Assembly (NCBI RefSeq): GCF_039541855.1
Contig: NZ_BAABHA010000006.1
Span: 83,286-147,285 of the forward strand
Reading direction: 5' to 3'
DNA: 64,000 bases
DNA from: Solirubrum koreensis
GTDB taxonomy: Bacteria; Bacteroidota; Bacteroidia; Cytophagales; Hymenobacteraceae
Shown here: positions 43,387 through 51,875 of the stretch, one piece after another
Position numbering within the stretch: the first letter of the stretch is position 1
Layout of the letters: each line of letters opens with the position of its first letter
Made by a program: the position numbers and the translations under genes
The notes under the pieces: model-generated
What the model saw: only the letters and a program-made list of their open reading frames with translations
Databases searched by the model: none
Told to the model about the DNA's origin: nothing

Positions 43387-43696
43387 GAGCTAGGCCAGTT
43401 GCTCTTAAGTACTCCGACTTAGCAGAAAGAACAATGCCCTGTTCTCGCAGAAAATCAGATGATAGTAAGAATAAGAGCAAAAGATAATTTCGTGTTTTCT
43501 AGGTATATGCATATTTGTCTGTTGTCTTTTTCTAATAAATAATATATGATTTTTCCGTTGACAATATTTTGTACTTTGCCATGAATTCTTTTAATAAGCT
43601 ACTGAAAATAAAGCAGTTGATTGAAATTTGATTTTAAGCTTTAGATTTGCATATTGAAATAAATTGCGCCTACTCACACTGAAAACAAAACTTCAC
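43387..43696 (+). promoter_or_regulatory. AT-rich promoter region of the Ig-repeat T9SS protein
   Basis: This 310-bp gene-free stretch is conspicuously AT-rich compared with its surroundings. A -7 element TAGATTTG lies at 43642-43649, with TTG at 43617-43619 (22 bp) or 43621-43623 (18 bp) upstream. A weaker TACTTTG occurs near 43574. The ATG at 43697 follows about 47 nt later. The low G+C may mark a strongly expressed or DNA-binding-protein-regulated promoter. Confidence 0.55.
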
Positions 43697-45868
43697 ATGC
43701 AGAGACTTTACACTTTCCTGAGTTTCATGGTTTTGTTGCTGGTTCCCATGATCAGCTTTGGGCAATGCTCCAACCAGATAACCATTACCTACTACGAGAA
43801 CGGGGTACTGACGTCGAACACGGTTAACAACGGCCAGAACGGTTTCAGCGCCTCTGTTTGCCCATCGGCCAACGCGCAGTACGTGTTTACCGGCAGCTCT
43901 ACTTCCAACGGTATTTTCACTTGGTCGAGGGTAATAACCAAGCATGCGACCAATTCTGCTTTGGACGTAGTAGAGGATTTGAGCATCCCAACGCTGATTC
44001 CCAGAAATACCACGCAAAGCCAAGCGGTATCCTTCACCAATGCAACCACCTTCCGCTTGAAAGCGGATGCCGATGCCAACTGCAGTTCGGTGAACTACGT
44101 GTACCTAACGGTTACCCCCACTCTCTCGCTGACGTCTAACCTGGCGGCAGCCGGCATTTGCGTAGGTGGGCAGGCTACTTTAACGGCTACCGGTTCCAGC
44201 AACGGCCAGTACACGTGGTCGGCACCCGGCATGGCCACCGTTACCAACACGGGCACCTTGACTGTATCGCCCGCTGCTACTACATCGTACACTGTTACGG
44301 CCCCCACCAGCTGCGGCAGCAGCTCCCAGCAGCTCACGGTACCGGTTAACGCCCTAACTATTTCGCCTGCTGCTCCTGCCATTTGCGCCGGCCAAACCAC
44401 TACACTTACAGCTAGCTATAGCGGTGCCGGTGCCACTTACCAGTGGTTTAACGCCGCCGATCTTAATACGCCGATCGGTTCGGGACCCACGCTACCGGTT
44501 TCGCCTACCGCCACCACCACGTACCAGGTTAACGCCAGCTCGTCGGATTGCGGTGCTCTTACCCGTCGGGTAACCGTAACGGTAGCCGCGCCTACCGTGG
44601 CCGTGTCGCCAAACGCTCCTGTTATCTGCACCGGCGGATCCACTACGCTAACGGCTGCCTCGAACAACCCTGGCGCTACGTTTAGCTGGTCGCCCAGCAC
44701 TGGCCTGAGCGCTACAACCGGAGCCTCGGTAGTAGCCAGCCCTACCGCCAACACTACCTATACCGTAACGGCTACCACCGACTGCGGTACCACTACCAGC
44801 CAGGTTGCCGTTACGGTTGTGCCTGCTGCCACCTTCGGCGTAACGCCTGCCTCGGCCACGGTGTGTGCGGGTAGCTCTACTACCCTCACGGCAAGCTCGA
44901 ACATTACCGGCGCAACCTACCGTTGGTACCGCACGTCAGATCTGGGCACGGTGCTTTCCACCGATGCAGCCTACGCGGCCTCGCCGACCACCGCCACCAC
45001 CTACCGCGTTATCACCACCACTTCCTGTGGCTCGAATACCCGGGATGTTTCGGTAGGCGTAAACGCCAGTCCTACGGTATCGGTCACTCCGTCCTCTACC
45101 ACCATGGCCCGAGGCAGCTCTTCCGTTCTCACCGCCAGCGGCGCCGACAGCTACACCTGGTCGCCGGCTACGGGCCTCAGCGCCACCACGGGCTCCACGG
45201 TTACGGCTAGCCCCGAGGTGACCACCACGTACACCGTAACCGGCACCAACAGCCTCGGTTGCACCAACAGCCAGCAAGTAACCGTAACCGTTACACGGCC
45301 GCTGCCGGTGGAGCTCATCAGCTTCGTGGCTGCTTGGGGCGAACGTAACCCGGTGCTGACTTGGTCCACGGCGTCGGAGAAGAATAACGCCTACTTTGAA
45401 GTGCAGCGCAGCCTGGACGGAGCTTCGTTCGAGCGTGTTGGCCAGCGTGCCGGTGCCGGCACTACCACCACCCGCACCAGCTACCAGTTCACCGACCTGA
45501 GCCTGACGCAGGTGTCAGTTCGCAACGTGTACTACCGCTTGCGGCAGGTAGACGAAGACGGGCAGTCAACTCTTTCGCCGGTACGGGCAGTGCAGGTTCC
45601 GGCGGTGTCTCAAGCCTTCACCGGTAATGTTTTCCCGAACCCCTACTCAGAAAAAGTGAGCGTACGCTTTGAATCCTTCGAGGCAGGAGAGGTAAACCTT
45701 ACCGTGCATAATGTGCTGGGCCAAACAGTACTTGCTACGACGGCTAAAGTGGCCGCTGGCACGCAGGAGCTGGCACTTCCGCAAGCCGCTTCGCTGAAAA
45801 CGGGCGTTTACTACCTAACCGTGCAGCAGGGCAAGCACAAGCAGGTGCTGAAGATGATCCACGAATAG
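43697..45868 (+). CDS. T9SS type A surface protein with Ig/PKD-like repeats
   Basis: 723 residues. The signal peptide ends near M-I-S-F-G-Q-C. About five Ig-like repeats of some 80 residues follow (each with I-C-x-G-x-x-T-T-L-T-A, Y-x-W-S/W-F, T-T-Y-x-V and C-G). After a linker a fibronectin-like domain appears (L-P-V-E-L-I-S-F-V-A, L-T-W-S-T-A-S-E-K-N-N-A-Y-F-E-V-Q-R-S). The protein ends with a type A sorting domain (F-P-N-P-Y-S, V-H-N-V-L-G-Q, L-K-T-G-V-Y-Y-L). It is exported by type IX secretion and is probably an adhesin-like or matrix surface protein. The ATG at 43697 precedes the signal; an upstream TTG is less likely. Confidence 0.9.
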   Translation: MQRLYTFLSFMVLLLVPMISFGQCSNQITITYYENGVLTSNTVNNGQNGFSASVCPSANAQYVFTGSSTSNGIFTWSRVITKHATNSALDVVEDLSIPTLIPRNTTQSQAVSFTNATTFRLKADADANCSSVNYVYLTVTPTLSLTSNLAAAGICVGGQATLTATGSSNGQYTWSAPGMATVTNTGTLTVSPAATTSYTVTAPTSCGSSSQQLTVPVNALTISPAAPAICAGQTTTLTASYSGAGATYQWFNAADLNTPIGSGPTLPVSPTATTTYQVNASSSDCGALTRRVTVTVAAPTVAVSPNAPVICTGGSTTLTAASNNPGATFSWSPSTGLSATTGASVVASPTANTTYTVTATTDCGTTTSQVAVTVVPAATFGVTPASATVCAGSSTTLTASSNITGATYRWYRTSDLGTVLSTDAAYAASPTTATTYRVITTTSCGSNTRDVSVGVNASPTVSVTPSSTTMARGSSSVLTASGADSYTWSPATGLSATTGSTVTASPEVTTTYTVTGTNSLGCTNSQQVTVTVTRPLPVELISFVAAWGERNPVLTWSTASEKNNAYFEVQRSLDGASFERVGQRAGAGTTTTRTSYQFTDLSLTQVSVRNVYYRLRQVDEDGQSTLSPVRAVQVPAVSQAFTGNVFPNPYSEKVSVRFESFEAGEVNLTVHNVLGQTVLATTAKVAAGTQELALPQAASLKTGVYYLTVQQGKHKQVLKMIHE

Positions 45869-45889
45869 TACACCCCACTCATTGGTTGA

Positions 45890-45933
45890 AACACCAAGGC
45901 CAGCACCCATTGGGTGCTGGCCTTGGTGTTTTT
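45890..45933 (+). terminator. Terminator after the Ig-repeat protein
   Basis: An almost uninterrupted palindrome (20-bp arms, effective ATT loop) followed by TTT; 22 bp past the stop codon. Confidence 0.92.
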
Positions 45934-46055
45934 ACGGCTTATGGTAGCGACTTATGTAGACCCGAAGCAACGCATTCACCAGGCTGGTTGAGAGCAGGTA
46001 GCAAAGGCAAAATATTAGGGAAAAGAGTAGGCAAAAAATAATTTCATCAAAAACT

Positions 46056-46085
46056 ATGTATGTACATTTATTGTACATACATTTG
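46056..46085 (+). promoter_or_regulatory. Palindromic operator overlapping the -7 element of the yceI promoter
   Basis: ATGTATGTACA (46056-46066), 5 nt, then its exact complement TGTACATACAT (46072-46082). The -7 element TACATTTG (46078-46085) shares 5 bases with the right arm, so a dimeric repressor bound here would block RNA polymerase. The start of the YceI gene lies 93 nt downstream. The surrounding sequence is AT-rich. No regulator gene is adjacent, so the factor is unknown; MarR-type proteins often control yceI genes, but that is inference. Confidence 0.65.
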
Positions 46086-46177
46086 TTTAGTTGGTTGGGG
46101 TTACAGCAAGCGAAGTCTTTAAACCCCGGCCGCTGTTTTCACTGAAAAACTCTCTTCAACCAAACGTTTCAACCGCC

Positions 46178-46726
46178 ATGGCCACTACCAAATGGGTGCT
46201 CGACCCAACCCACTCCGAAATCCAGTTTAAGATTAAGCACTTAGTTATTTCCACCGTAACGGGCTCGTTTAAAACGTTTGCCGGCACGGCCGAAACCACT
46301 GGCCACGATTTCGAAAGCGCGCAGGTGCGCTTCTCGGCCGACATCAACAGCATCGATACCAACCAAGAGCAGCGCGACCAGCACCTAAAGTCGCCTGATT
46401 TCTTTGACGCGCAGACTTACCCGCAACTCACCTTCGAGTCGACGGGGCTGCGCAAAACCGGCGGTGATACCTACACCCTTGAAGGCAACCTCACCATTAA
46501 GGACGTAACCCGCCCCGTGAGCTTCGATGTGGAATACGGCGGCGCAGCCACCGATTTTTACGGCAACGAAAAGGCCGGTTTTGAAGTGAGCGGCAAAATC
46601 AGCCGCAAAGACTTCAACCTTACCTGGAGCGCCGTAACCGAAGCCGGTGCCATTGTGGTGGGCGATGACGTAAAGCTGCTAGCCAGCGTACAGTTCGCCA
46701 AAGTAAAAGAGAAAGTAGCTGCGTAA
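46178..46726 (+). CDS. YceI-like lipid/isoprenoid-binding protein (cytosolic form)
   Basis: 182 residues. The lipocalin-like YceI domain spans nearly the whole protein: W-V-L-D-P-T-H-S-E-I-Q-F-K-I-K-H-L, V-T-G-S-F-K-T-F, R-F-S-A-D-I-N-S-I-D-T-N, R-D-Q-H-L-K-S-P-D-F-F-D, P-Q-L-T-F-E-S-T, and V-G-D-D-V-K-L late. Family members bind polyisoprenoids or amide lipids in a beta-barrel. Unlike many YceI proteins it lacks a signal peptide (MATTKWVLDP), so it acts in the cytosol. The ATG at 46178 is preferred over in-frame codons in the leader. It is controlled by the palindromic promoter upstream. Confidence 0.93.
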   Translation: MATTKWVLDPTHSEIQFKIKHLVISTVTGSFKTFAGTAETTGHDFESAQVRFSADINSIDTNQEQRDQHLKSPDFFDAQTYPQLTFESTGLRKTGGDTYTLEGNLTIKDVTRPVSFDVEYGGAATDFYGNEKAGFEVSGKISRKDFNLTWSAVTEAGAIVVGDDVKLLASVQFAKVKEKVAA

Positions 46727-46755
46727 GTACCCCACGCTGTACTTGGGTTTATATG

Positions 46756-46790
46756 GCGCCACGGCTTGTATAGCCGTGGCGCTGCTGTTT
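46756..46790 (+). terminator. Terminator after the YceI gene
   Basis: 11-bp perfect stem (GCGCCACGGCT / AGCCGTGGCGC) with a 5-nt loop, followed by TGCTGTTTT; 30 bp past the stop. Confidence 0.75.
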
Positions 46791-46878
46791 TACAATGGCC
46801 GACCTGAGGCTGCAACTGCATGTCCAAACAGCCTGACGGTGCTGCAAAAAGTGTTGGGACGCCACGCACCTCTGGCCC

Positions 46879-46886
46879 TACCTTTG
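46879..46886 (+). promoter_or_regulatory. -7 element (TACCTTTG) 4 nt before the FemAB/GNAT-like gene
   Basis: TACCTTTG ends 4 nt before the GTG at 46891; a TTG lies 22 bp upstream (46854-46856). The spacing is the same as at cysS and predicts a leaderless transcript beginning at or near the start codon. Confidence 0.55.
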
Positions 46887-46890
46887 GGTC

Positions 46891-47838
46891 GTGCCGCTCC
46901 GCTACCTCCGCCATACTGACTTCGACCCTCATGCATGGGATGAATGCGTCGATACGGCCGAGCAGGTAGTGCCGTACGCCCATTCCGTTTGGCTGCGTAA
47001 CATCAACGCTGGCAACCTCGGTGCGGTAGTAGAAGTGGAGGATGATGGACGCTACCTTAGCTTATTCCCGGTGCCCACGCAGCCACGCCTATGGGGCCGT
47101 GAAGCCCTGCAGCCACCGTTTACGCAGCAATTGGGCTTGCTCACTACTGCCGGCAGCCACCACCGGGAAGTAGGAGAGTACTTAGCCTTGCTGGAGGGCC
47201 GCTTTGCCCGTCTGCACCTACAGTTGAACGACAGCAACCCCGCGCCTGCCTTTCTGCCCAAAGGCTGGCAGTTGGCTGAGCAGGTTACCTACCATTTACC
47301 CCTTGATGCTACCCACGAAGCCATTCGGGACGGCTATTGCGCCGATTACCGCCGCCGACTGCGCCAGCTAAACGAGCGTAATGCCCTAACGATAGCCGAG
47401 GCCAATAGCATATCGCCGCTCATTCACCTGTTTCAGCAAGAGAAAGGCGCGGAAGTAGGTGGAATGAAGCCCGCGTATTACCAACGCTTGCGGCAGCTTG
47501 TGCCCCGGCTGTGGGAGAATCAGCAACCGCTGATATTGCACGCTTACGCCGCTAATTCCCAGGAATTACTGGCCGGCGCCTTGTTCATCCGGTACCGCAG
47601 CCGCCTGATTTACCTGTTTGCCGCCGCCACGCCTGCCGGCAAAAAAGCCGCTGCCCCGCTGCTGTTGCTCGACGAAGCCATCCGCCGTAACGCCGGTACC
47701 CCCGGGCTGGTGCTTGACTTTGAAGGGGGAATGATGCCCAGCATTGCGCGGTTTTTTGCCAACTTCGGGGCGCGGCCCGTACCGTATTACATCCTCACCC
47801 AAACGACCCGCCCGTGGTACCTGACCTGGAAGCGCTGA
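46891..47838 (+). CDS. FemAB/GNAT-like acyltransferase fold protein, unknown substrate
   Basis: 315 residues from a GTG. Two acetyltransferase-like halves are suggested. The second includes Y-C-A-D-Y-R-R-R-L-R-Q-L, F-Q-Q-E-K-G-A-E-V, L-A-G-A-L-F-I-R-Y-R-S-R-L-I-Y-L-F-A-A-A-T-P and L-L-L-L-D-E-A-I-R-R, followed by L-D-F-E-G-G-M-M-P-S-I-A-R-F-F-A-N-F-G-A. The last motif (D-F-E-G-x-x-x-x-x-I-x-x-F-K/F-x-x-F-G) is typical of FemAB/GNAT domain proteins of Bacteroidota. Substrate and donor are unknown. The gene overlaps upp by 25 bp in another frame, which suggests coupled translation. Confidence 0.75.
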   Translation: MPLRYLRHTDFDPHAWDECVDTAEQVVPYAHSVWLRNINAGNLGAVVEVEDDGRYLSLFPVPTQPRLWGREALQPPFTQQLGLLTTAGSHHREVGEYLALLEGRFARLHLQLNDSNPAPAFLPKGWQLAEQVTYHLPLDATHEAIRDGYCADYRRRLRQLNERNALTIAEANSISPLIHLFQQEKGAEVGGMKPAYYQRLRQLVPRLWENQQPLILHAYAANSQELLAGALFIRYRSRLIYLFAAATPAGKKAAAPLLLLDEAIRRNAGTPGLVLDFEGGMMPSIARFFANFGARPVPYYILTQTTRPWYLTWKR

Positions 47839-48491
47839 CCACCAACGACCGCGTGCACATCGTGTGCGCCGAGCCCAGCATTGCCAACCACTTCCTCGCT
47901 GAGCTGCGCGACGTAAGCGTGCAGCGCGACTCGCTGCGTTTCCGCCGCAACCTCCAGCGTTTGGGCGAAATCATGGCTTATCGCATCAGTTCGCAGTTGG
48001 AGTACACCGAGAAAACGGTGCAAACCCCGCTGGCCGAATCGACGGGGCAGTTGCTGGGCGACTTCCCGGTGCTAGCCACGGTGTTGCGCGCCGGCTTGCC
48101 TTTTCATCAAGGCTTTCTGAACTACTTCGACCAGTCGCCGAGCGCCTTTGTAGCGGCTTACCGCATCGAGGCCACCTCGCGAGTAGAGGTACAGGTGGAT
48201 TACCTCTCGGCCCCGAACCTGGATGGGCGCGTGCTAATTCTGGCCGACCCTATGCTGGCCACCGGCAAGTCCCTGGCCCTAACCTACCGCGCCATGCTGC
48301 GCTTCGGGCAGCCGCGGCAAGTGCACATTGCCGCCGTTATTGCTTCACCCGAAGGCGTGCAGCACGTAATGCAGGAGGTGCCCGAAGCCCAGCTCTGGCT
48401 GGCCGCCCTCGACGACCACCTCAACGAGCACGCCTACATTGTGCCCGGCCTGGGCGACGCCGGGGACCTGTCGTACGGCAGCAAACTCTGA
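47814..48491 (+). CDS. upp: Uracil phosphoribosyltransferase
   Basis: 225 residues; salvages uracil with PRPP to make UMP. The PRPP-binding loop is L-A-D-P-M-L-A-T-G-K-S (Asp145 to Gly151). The early V-L-R-A-G-L-P-F-H-Q-G and R-I-E-A-T-S-R-V-E-V-Q-V-D-Y segments are in place, and the C-terminal uracil-binding P-G-L-G-D-A-G-D-L-S-Y-G-S is clear. Translation starts at a GTG lying inside the end of the preceding gene (25-bp overlap), so the two are co-translated. The sequence is of the divergent Bacteroidota UPRT type, with K in place of the common G after D-P-M-L-A-T-G. Confidence 0.93.
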   Translation: MVPDLEALTTNDRVHIVCAEPSIANHFLAELRDVSVQRDSLRFRRNLQRLGEIMAYRISSQLEYTEKTVQTPLAESTGQLLGDFPVLATVLRAGLPFHQGFLNYFDQSPSAFVAAYRIEATSRVEVQVDYLSAPNLDGRVLILADPMLATGKSLALTYRAMLRFGQPRQVHIAAVIASPEGVQHVMQEVPEAQLWLAALDDHLNEHAYIVPGLGDAGDLSYGSKL

Positions 48492-48581
48492 TTTAACCAT
48501 TTGATAAGGAACCCAAACGGTTGAGGTCGGGTATTCAAAGCCTGTACCTGCGTTGCAGAACGTGTTGCTGTTGGTTTACCC

Positions 48582-49034
48582 ATGATGACCTACGTCCTTA
48601 AATACGCTACTGTCTTCCTGCTGAGCATGTTCAAGTTCATCGGCGGCCCGGTAACGGGAGCTGCGGCGGGCATGTCGTTTGCGCAAACCATGGCGCTAAC
48701 GGTAGCGGGCATGATGACCAGTGTGGCGGTGGTGTCGGGGTTGGGGCGGCGCTTGGCAGCACATTTACAGCGCCGGCGGCGGTTGCGGCACAAACCGGTT
48801 TTCTCGCGCCGTTCGCGCGCTATTGTGCGCGTTTTCAAGCGTTTTGGCATCAGTGGCATTGCGTTCCTCACGCCCATTCTGCTCACGCCCATCGGCGGTA
48901 CCGTTATTGCCACTATGCTGGGCGTACGGCGGCAGCAAATCCTGATTCACATGTTTTGGAGCGCCTTGCTGTGGGGAGCCACCTTTACCTTCCTAACCAT
49001 CAAGTTTAGCGACCTGCCCATTTTTCGGCGCTAA
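48582..49034 (+). CDS. Small integral membrane protein, unknown function
   Basis: 150 residues. Helices are near residues 5-25 (Y-A-T-V-F-L-L-S-M-F-K-F-I), 30-55, 92-115 (G-I-S-G-I-A-F-L-T-P-I-L-L-T-P-I-G-G-T-V) and 120-142. A very basic loop (R-R-R-R-L-R-H-K, about 62-90) lies between them and should face the cytosol. The P-I-L-L-T-P-I-G-G segment recalls the re-entrant loops of small exporter-like (PF06695-type or DedA-like) proteins, but the match is weak. The start is ATG 48582, with a second ATG directly after it. Confidence 0.7.
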   Translation: MMTYVLKYATVFLLSMFKFIGGPVTGAAAGMSFAQTMALTVAGMMTSVAVVSGLGRRLAAHLQRRRRLRHKPVFSRRSRAIVRVFKRFGISGIAFLTPILLTPIGGTVIATMLGVRRQQILIHMFWSALLWGATFTFLTIKFSDLPIFRR

Positions 49035-49048
49035 CAGCTGAATAAAAA

Positions 49049-49108
49049 GCACCCCACGAAAAAGGCCCCGCCAGTTACTACACTGACGGGGCCTTTTTCG
49101 TGGGGTGC
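49049..49108. terminator. Very long bidirectional terminator
   Basis: 22-bp perfect arms (49049-49070 and 49087-49108) with A-run and T-run parts (AAAAAGGCCCCG and complement) and a further short pairing in the loop. It separates two convergent genes, the membrane protein and the DEAD-box helicase. Confidence 0.93.
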
Positions 49109-49121
49109 GGTTAAGCGCCTT

Positions 49122-50567
49122 TTACTTGCGGCGGCTGTTTTTAGCCCGGGCGGCCTTGGCGGCTTTCACGGAAGGCTTCGAAGAAGTGCGTTTCGATGGA
49201 TTGGCTTTACCGCCTTTCTTGCTTTTCAGCGGGCCTTCGTAGGTTTTGCCAGTGCGCTTATCAATGGTTTCACCGGCCTTCAGCCACTCCTGCTTGTCGT
49301 GGAATGCGCCCTTGAAATCGGGGTCGAGGCGGCGGCGTTGATCGTCCAGCTCCTTGGCAATGGCTTGCTGCTCGTCGAAAAGCGTTTCGGCAATTTTAAC
49401 GTCGGGCGGAATAGGTAGCTCGGGAATTTGCTGCTTGATCAACTCCTCAATGCGGCCCACATGGTGTACTTCGGCCTCGTTCACGAACGTAATGGCCGCG
49501 CCGGTGTGCTGGGCCCGTCCCGTGCGCCCAATGCGGTGCACATAGTCGTCGTACACCAGCGGCACGTCGAAGTTGATGACGTGGCTCACCTGAGGCACGT
49601 CGATGCCGCGAGCGGCTACATCGGTAGCTACCAGGAAGCGCAGTTCCCCGGCCTTAAACGCCTCCATGCTGTTTATGCGCACGTTTTGGCCTTTGTTGCC
49701 GTGAATGGCCCGTACCTCGCCGGTTACTTTACGGCCCAGGAAGTGCGCTACGTTTTCGGCGTGCTCCTTGGTGCGGCAGAAAATCATGACGCGGTGAAAC
49801 GTTTCCTGGTCGCGGAATAGGTAGCCGAGCAGGTTGATTTTGGTAACGAGGTTGGGCACACGGTACATCACCTGCGTTACCGTTTGCGCGGGCTGGGCCG
49901 GCGGCGTTACCTCTACTCGCACCGGAAACTCCAGGAATTCCTCGCTCAGTGTAGTCACCTTTTCGGGCATGGTGGCCGAGAACAGTACGTTCTGGCGCTT
50001 GCGCGGAATCACCTCCAGCAGCCGACGAATCTGGGGCATGAAGCCCATGTCCATCATTTTGTCGGCCTCGTCGAGCACCAGCGTCTTCAGTTCCTTCAGC
50101 ACCAAATGGCCCTTCAGGTACAGCTCCATGAGGCGGCCCGGGGTGGCAATCAGAATATCAACGCCCTTGGCAATGGTTTCGATCTGCGTTTTCGGCCCCA
50201 GTCCGCCGTAGATGGCATAAATGCGCAAATCGGTATTAACGGCCAGCTTTTGCAGGTGGGCCTCCAGCTGCATGGCCAGCTCCCGGGTGGGTGCCATTAC
50301 TAAGGCCCGTGGGTTTATGCCTTGCGCGTATTTCACCTTCATGAGCAGCGGCAAGCCAAAGGCAGCGGTTTTGCCCGTGCCGGTTTGGGCAATGCCCAGC
50401 ACGTCGTGGCCGGCGAGCAGCAGCGGAATGGTTTGCTGCTGCACGGGCGTGGGCGTGGTAAAGCCGGCTTCGGCTACGGCCGTGAGCAACTGCTTGTTGA
50501 GCTTAAAATCGTCGAACGACAAAGAAGCGGACGATTCGGGCGTGGGTTGATCGGGAAGTTCAGTCAT
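49122..50567 (-). CDS. DEAD-box ATP-dependent RNA helicase (RhlE-like)
   Basis: 481 residues. The Q motif (S-F-D-D-F-K-L-N, with G-F-T-T-P-T-P-V-Q), motif I A-Q-T-G-T-G-K-T, P-T-R-E-L-A, D-E-A-D, S-A-T, and the C-terminal helicase motifs A-R-G-I-D-V-P and H-R-I-G-R-T-G-R are all present. The C-terminal 60 residues are Lys/Arg/Ser-rich and disordered, likely for RNA binding. Such enzymes unwind short RNA duplexes in ribosome assembly and RNA decay, often in the cold. The ATG at 50567 follows a promoter (TACCTTTG at 50597-50590) by 22 nt. Confidence 0.95.
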   Translation of the reverse strand: MTELPDQPTPESSASLSFDDFKLNKQLLTAVAEAGFTTPTPVQQQTIPLLLAGHDVLGIAQTGTGKTAAFGLPLLMKVKYAQGINPRALVMAPTRELAMQLEAHLQKLAVNTDLRIYAIYGGLGPKTQIETIAKGVDILIATPGRLMELYLKGHLVLKELKTLVLDEADKMMDMGFMPQIRRLLEVIPRKRQNVLFSATMPEKVTTLSEEFLEFPVRVEVTPPAQPAQTVTQVMYRVPNLVTKINLLGYLFRDQETFHRVMIFCRTKEHAENVAHFLGRKVTGEVRAIHGNKGQNVRINSMEAFKAGELRFLVATDVAARGIDVPQVSHVINFDVPLVYDDYVHRIGRTGRAQHTGAAITFVNEAEVHHVGRIEELIKQQIPELPIPPDVKIAETLFDEQQAIAKELDDQRRRLDPDFKGAFHDKQEWLKAGETIDKRTGKTYEGPLKSKKGGKANPSKRTSSKPSVKAAKAARAKNSRRK

Positions 50568-50589
50568 AGGATAGCAGAGCTGCTGGCTG

Positions 50590-50622
50590 CAAAGGTACGC
50601 GAACCAGAATCGGAGGGGGCAA
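50590..50622 (-). promoter_or_regulatory. Promoter of the DEAD-box helicase gene
   Basis: On the minus strand TTG (50622-50620), 22 bp, then TACCTTTG (50597-50590). The leader would be about 15 nt. Confidence 0.55.
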
Positions 50623-50667
50623 ATGGGCTGAGGCGGAGGGAATGTGCGAAAAAAGTTGACCGTTTTC

Positions 50668-50698
50668 TTGGCTTAAACCCCAGCATAGCCTACTTTTG
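50668..50698 (+). promoter_or_regulatory. Promoter of tRNA-His
   Basis: TTG (50668-50670), 20 bp, TACTTTTG (50691-50698); the mature tRNA starts 18 nt later. Near-ideal Bacteroidota promoter. Confidence 0.75.
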
Positions 50699-50716
50699 CC
50701 CATCCAAACCAACACG

Positions 50717-50790
<74 letters not shown>

Positions 50791-50795
50791 CACTC

Positions 50796-50828
50796 AAGTC
50801 CCCGAAGCCCAGCTCCGGGGACTTTTTT
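50796..50828 (+). terminator. Terminator after tRNA-His
   Basis: 8-bp stem (AGTCCCCG / CGGGGACT) with an 11-nt loop, then TTTTTT; 6 bp after the tRNA. Confidence 0.9.
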
Positions 50829-50887
50829 ATGTTTGGCCGGGTTTACCCAGCACAAATTCTTTTTCACGACACTTCTTTTCCGCGTCT

Positions 50888-51811
50888 ATGAGCTTGCTCG
50901 TCATTGGTTCCGTGGCCTTCGATGCCATCGAAACGCCGTTCGGCAAAACCGATAAAATCATCGGCGGTGCTGCCACCTTCGTTTCCCTGGCCGCTTCGTA
51001 CTCCACGAAGCCCATTAAGCTGGTTGCCGTGGTGGGCGACGACTTTCCGCAGAGCGACATTATGACGCTGCAGGAACACGGCGTGGATACCGAAGGCCTG
51101 CAAATCAAGCAGGGCGAAAAGTCGTTCTTCTGGTCGGGCAAGTACAACACCGACCTGAACTCGCGCGAGACCCTGGTGACGGAGCTGAACGTGCTGGCCG
51201 ATTTCGACCCCATTATTCCCGACGCGTACCAGGACTGCAAGTACTTGATGCTGGGCAACCTGACGCCCCAGATTCAACGTCTCGTTATTCAGCGCCTCGT
51301 GAACCGCCCCAAGCTCATTGTGATGGACACGATGAACTTCTGGATGGACATTGCCTTGGATGAGCTGCTGCAAACCATTCAGATGGTGGACGTGCTCAGC
51401 ATTAACGACGAAGAAGCCCGCCAGCTTAGCGGCGAGTACTCGTTGGTGAAGGCCGCCCGCAAGATTCTGGCGCTGGGACCAAAGTTCCTCATCATCAAGA
51501 AGGGGGAGCATGGCGCCCTGCTGTTCCACAAAAAGCAGATTTTCTTCTGCCCGGCGCTACCCTTGGAAGAAGTGTTCGACCCGACCGGTGCCGGCGACAC
51601 CTTCGCGGGTGGTTTCATCGGTCACCTGGCCGCTACCGACGACATCAGCTTCGAAAACATGAAGCGCGCGGTAATTCACGGCTCGGCCATGGCCTCGTTC
51701 TGCGTGGAGAAATTTGGTACTGAGCGCCTGCTGAACCTCACGCCGGAAGAAATTCAGGAGCGCGAAAAGCAGTTCGGCGACTTGGTGCGCGTGGACGAAG
51801 TGTTGGCCTAA
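50888..51811 (+). CDS. PfkB family carbohydrate/nucleoside kinase
   Basis: 307 residues. The ribokinase fold is seen: G-S-V-A-F-D at the start, G-G-A-A-T-F-V-S-L-A-A near residue 30, G-D-D-F-P-Q, and the C-terminal PfkB signature D-P-T-G-A-G-D-T-F-A-G-G-F with the catalytic Asp. The central part (S-I-N-D-E-E-A-R-Q-L-S-G) is also typical. Phosphorylates a sugar or nucleoside; the sugar is not decided. The ATG at 50888 starts MSLLVIGSV. The frame is open back through the tRNA, but that part is not protein-like. It lies 60 bp after the tRNA terminator. Confidence 0.93.
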   Translation: MSLLVIGSVAFDAIETPFGKTDKIIGGAATFVSLAASYSTKPIKLVAVVGDDFPQSDIMTLQEHGVDTEGLQIKQGEKSFFWSGKYNTDLNSRETLVTELNVLADFDPIIPDAYQDCKYLMLGNLTPQIQRLVIQRLVNRPKLIVMDTMNFWMDIALDELLQTIQMVDVLSINDEEARQLSGEYSLVKAARKILALGPKFLIIKKGEHGALLFHKKQIFFCPALPLEEVFDPTGAGDTFAGGFIGHLAATDDISFENMKRAVIHGSAMASFCVEKFGTERLLNLTPEEIQEREKQFGDLVRVDEVLA

Positions 51812-51875
51812 GGCAACCCGACAGGGGCGAGTGGGGTAAAAGAAGTATTCGTTTTCCCTAAAACGCACCCGCACC

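Noticed and set aside
44300..45300. Repeated DNA in the Ig-repeat protein, which could suggest a CRISPR or tandem array
   Set aside because: Repeats are about 80 codons long, in frame and diverged; they are protein-domain repeats, not direct DNA repeats with spacers.
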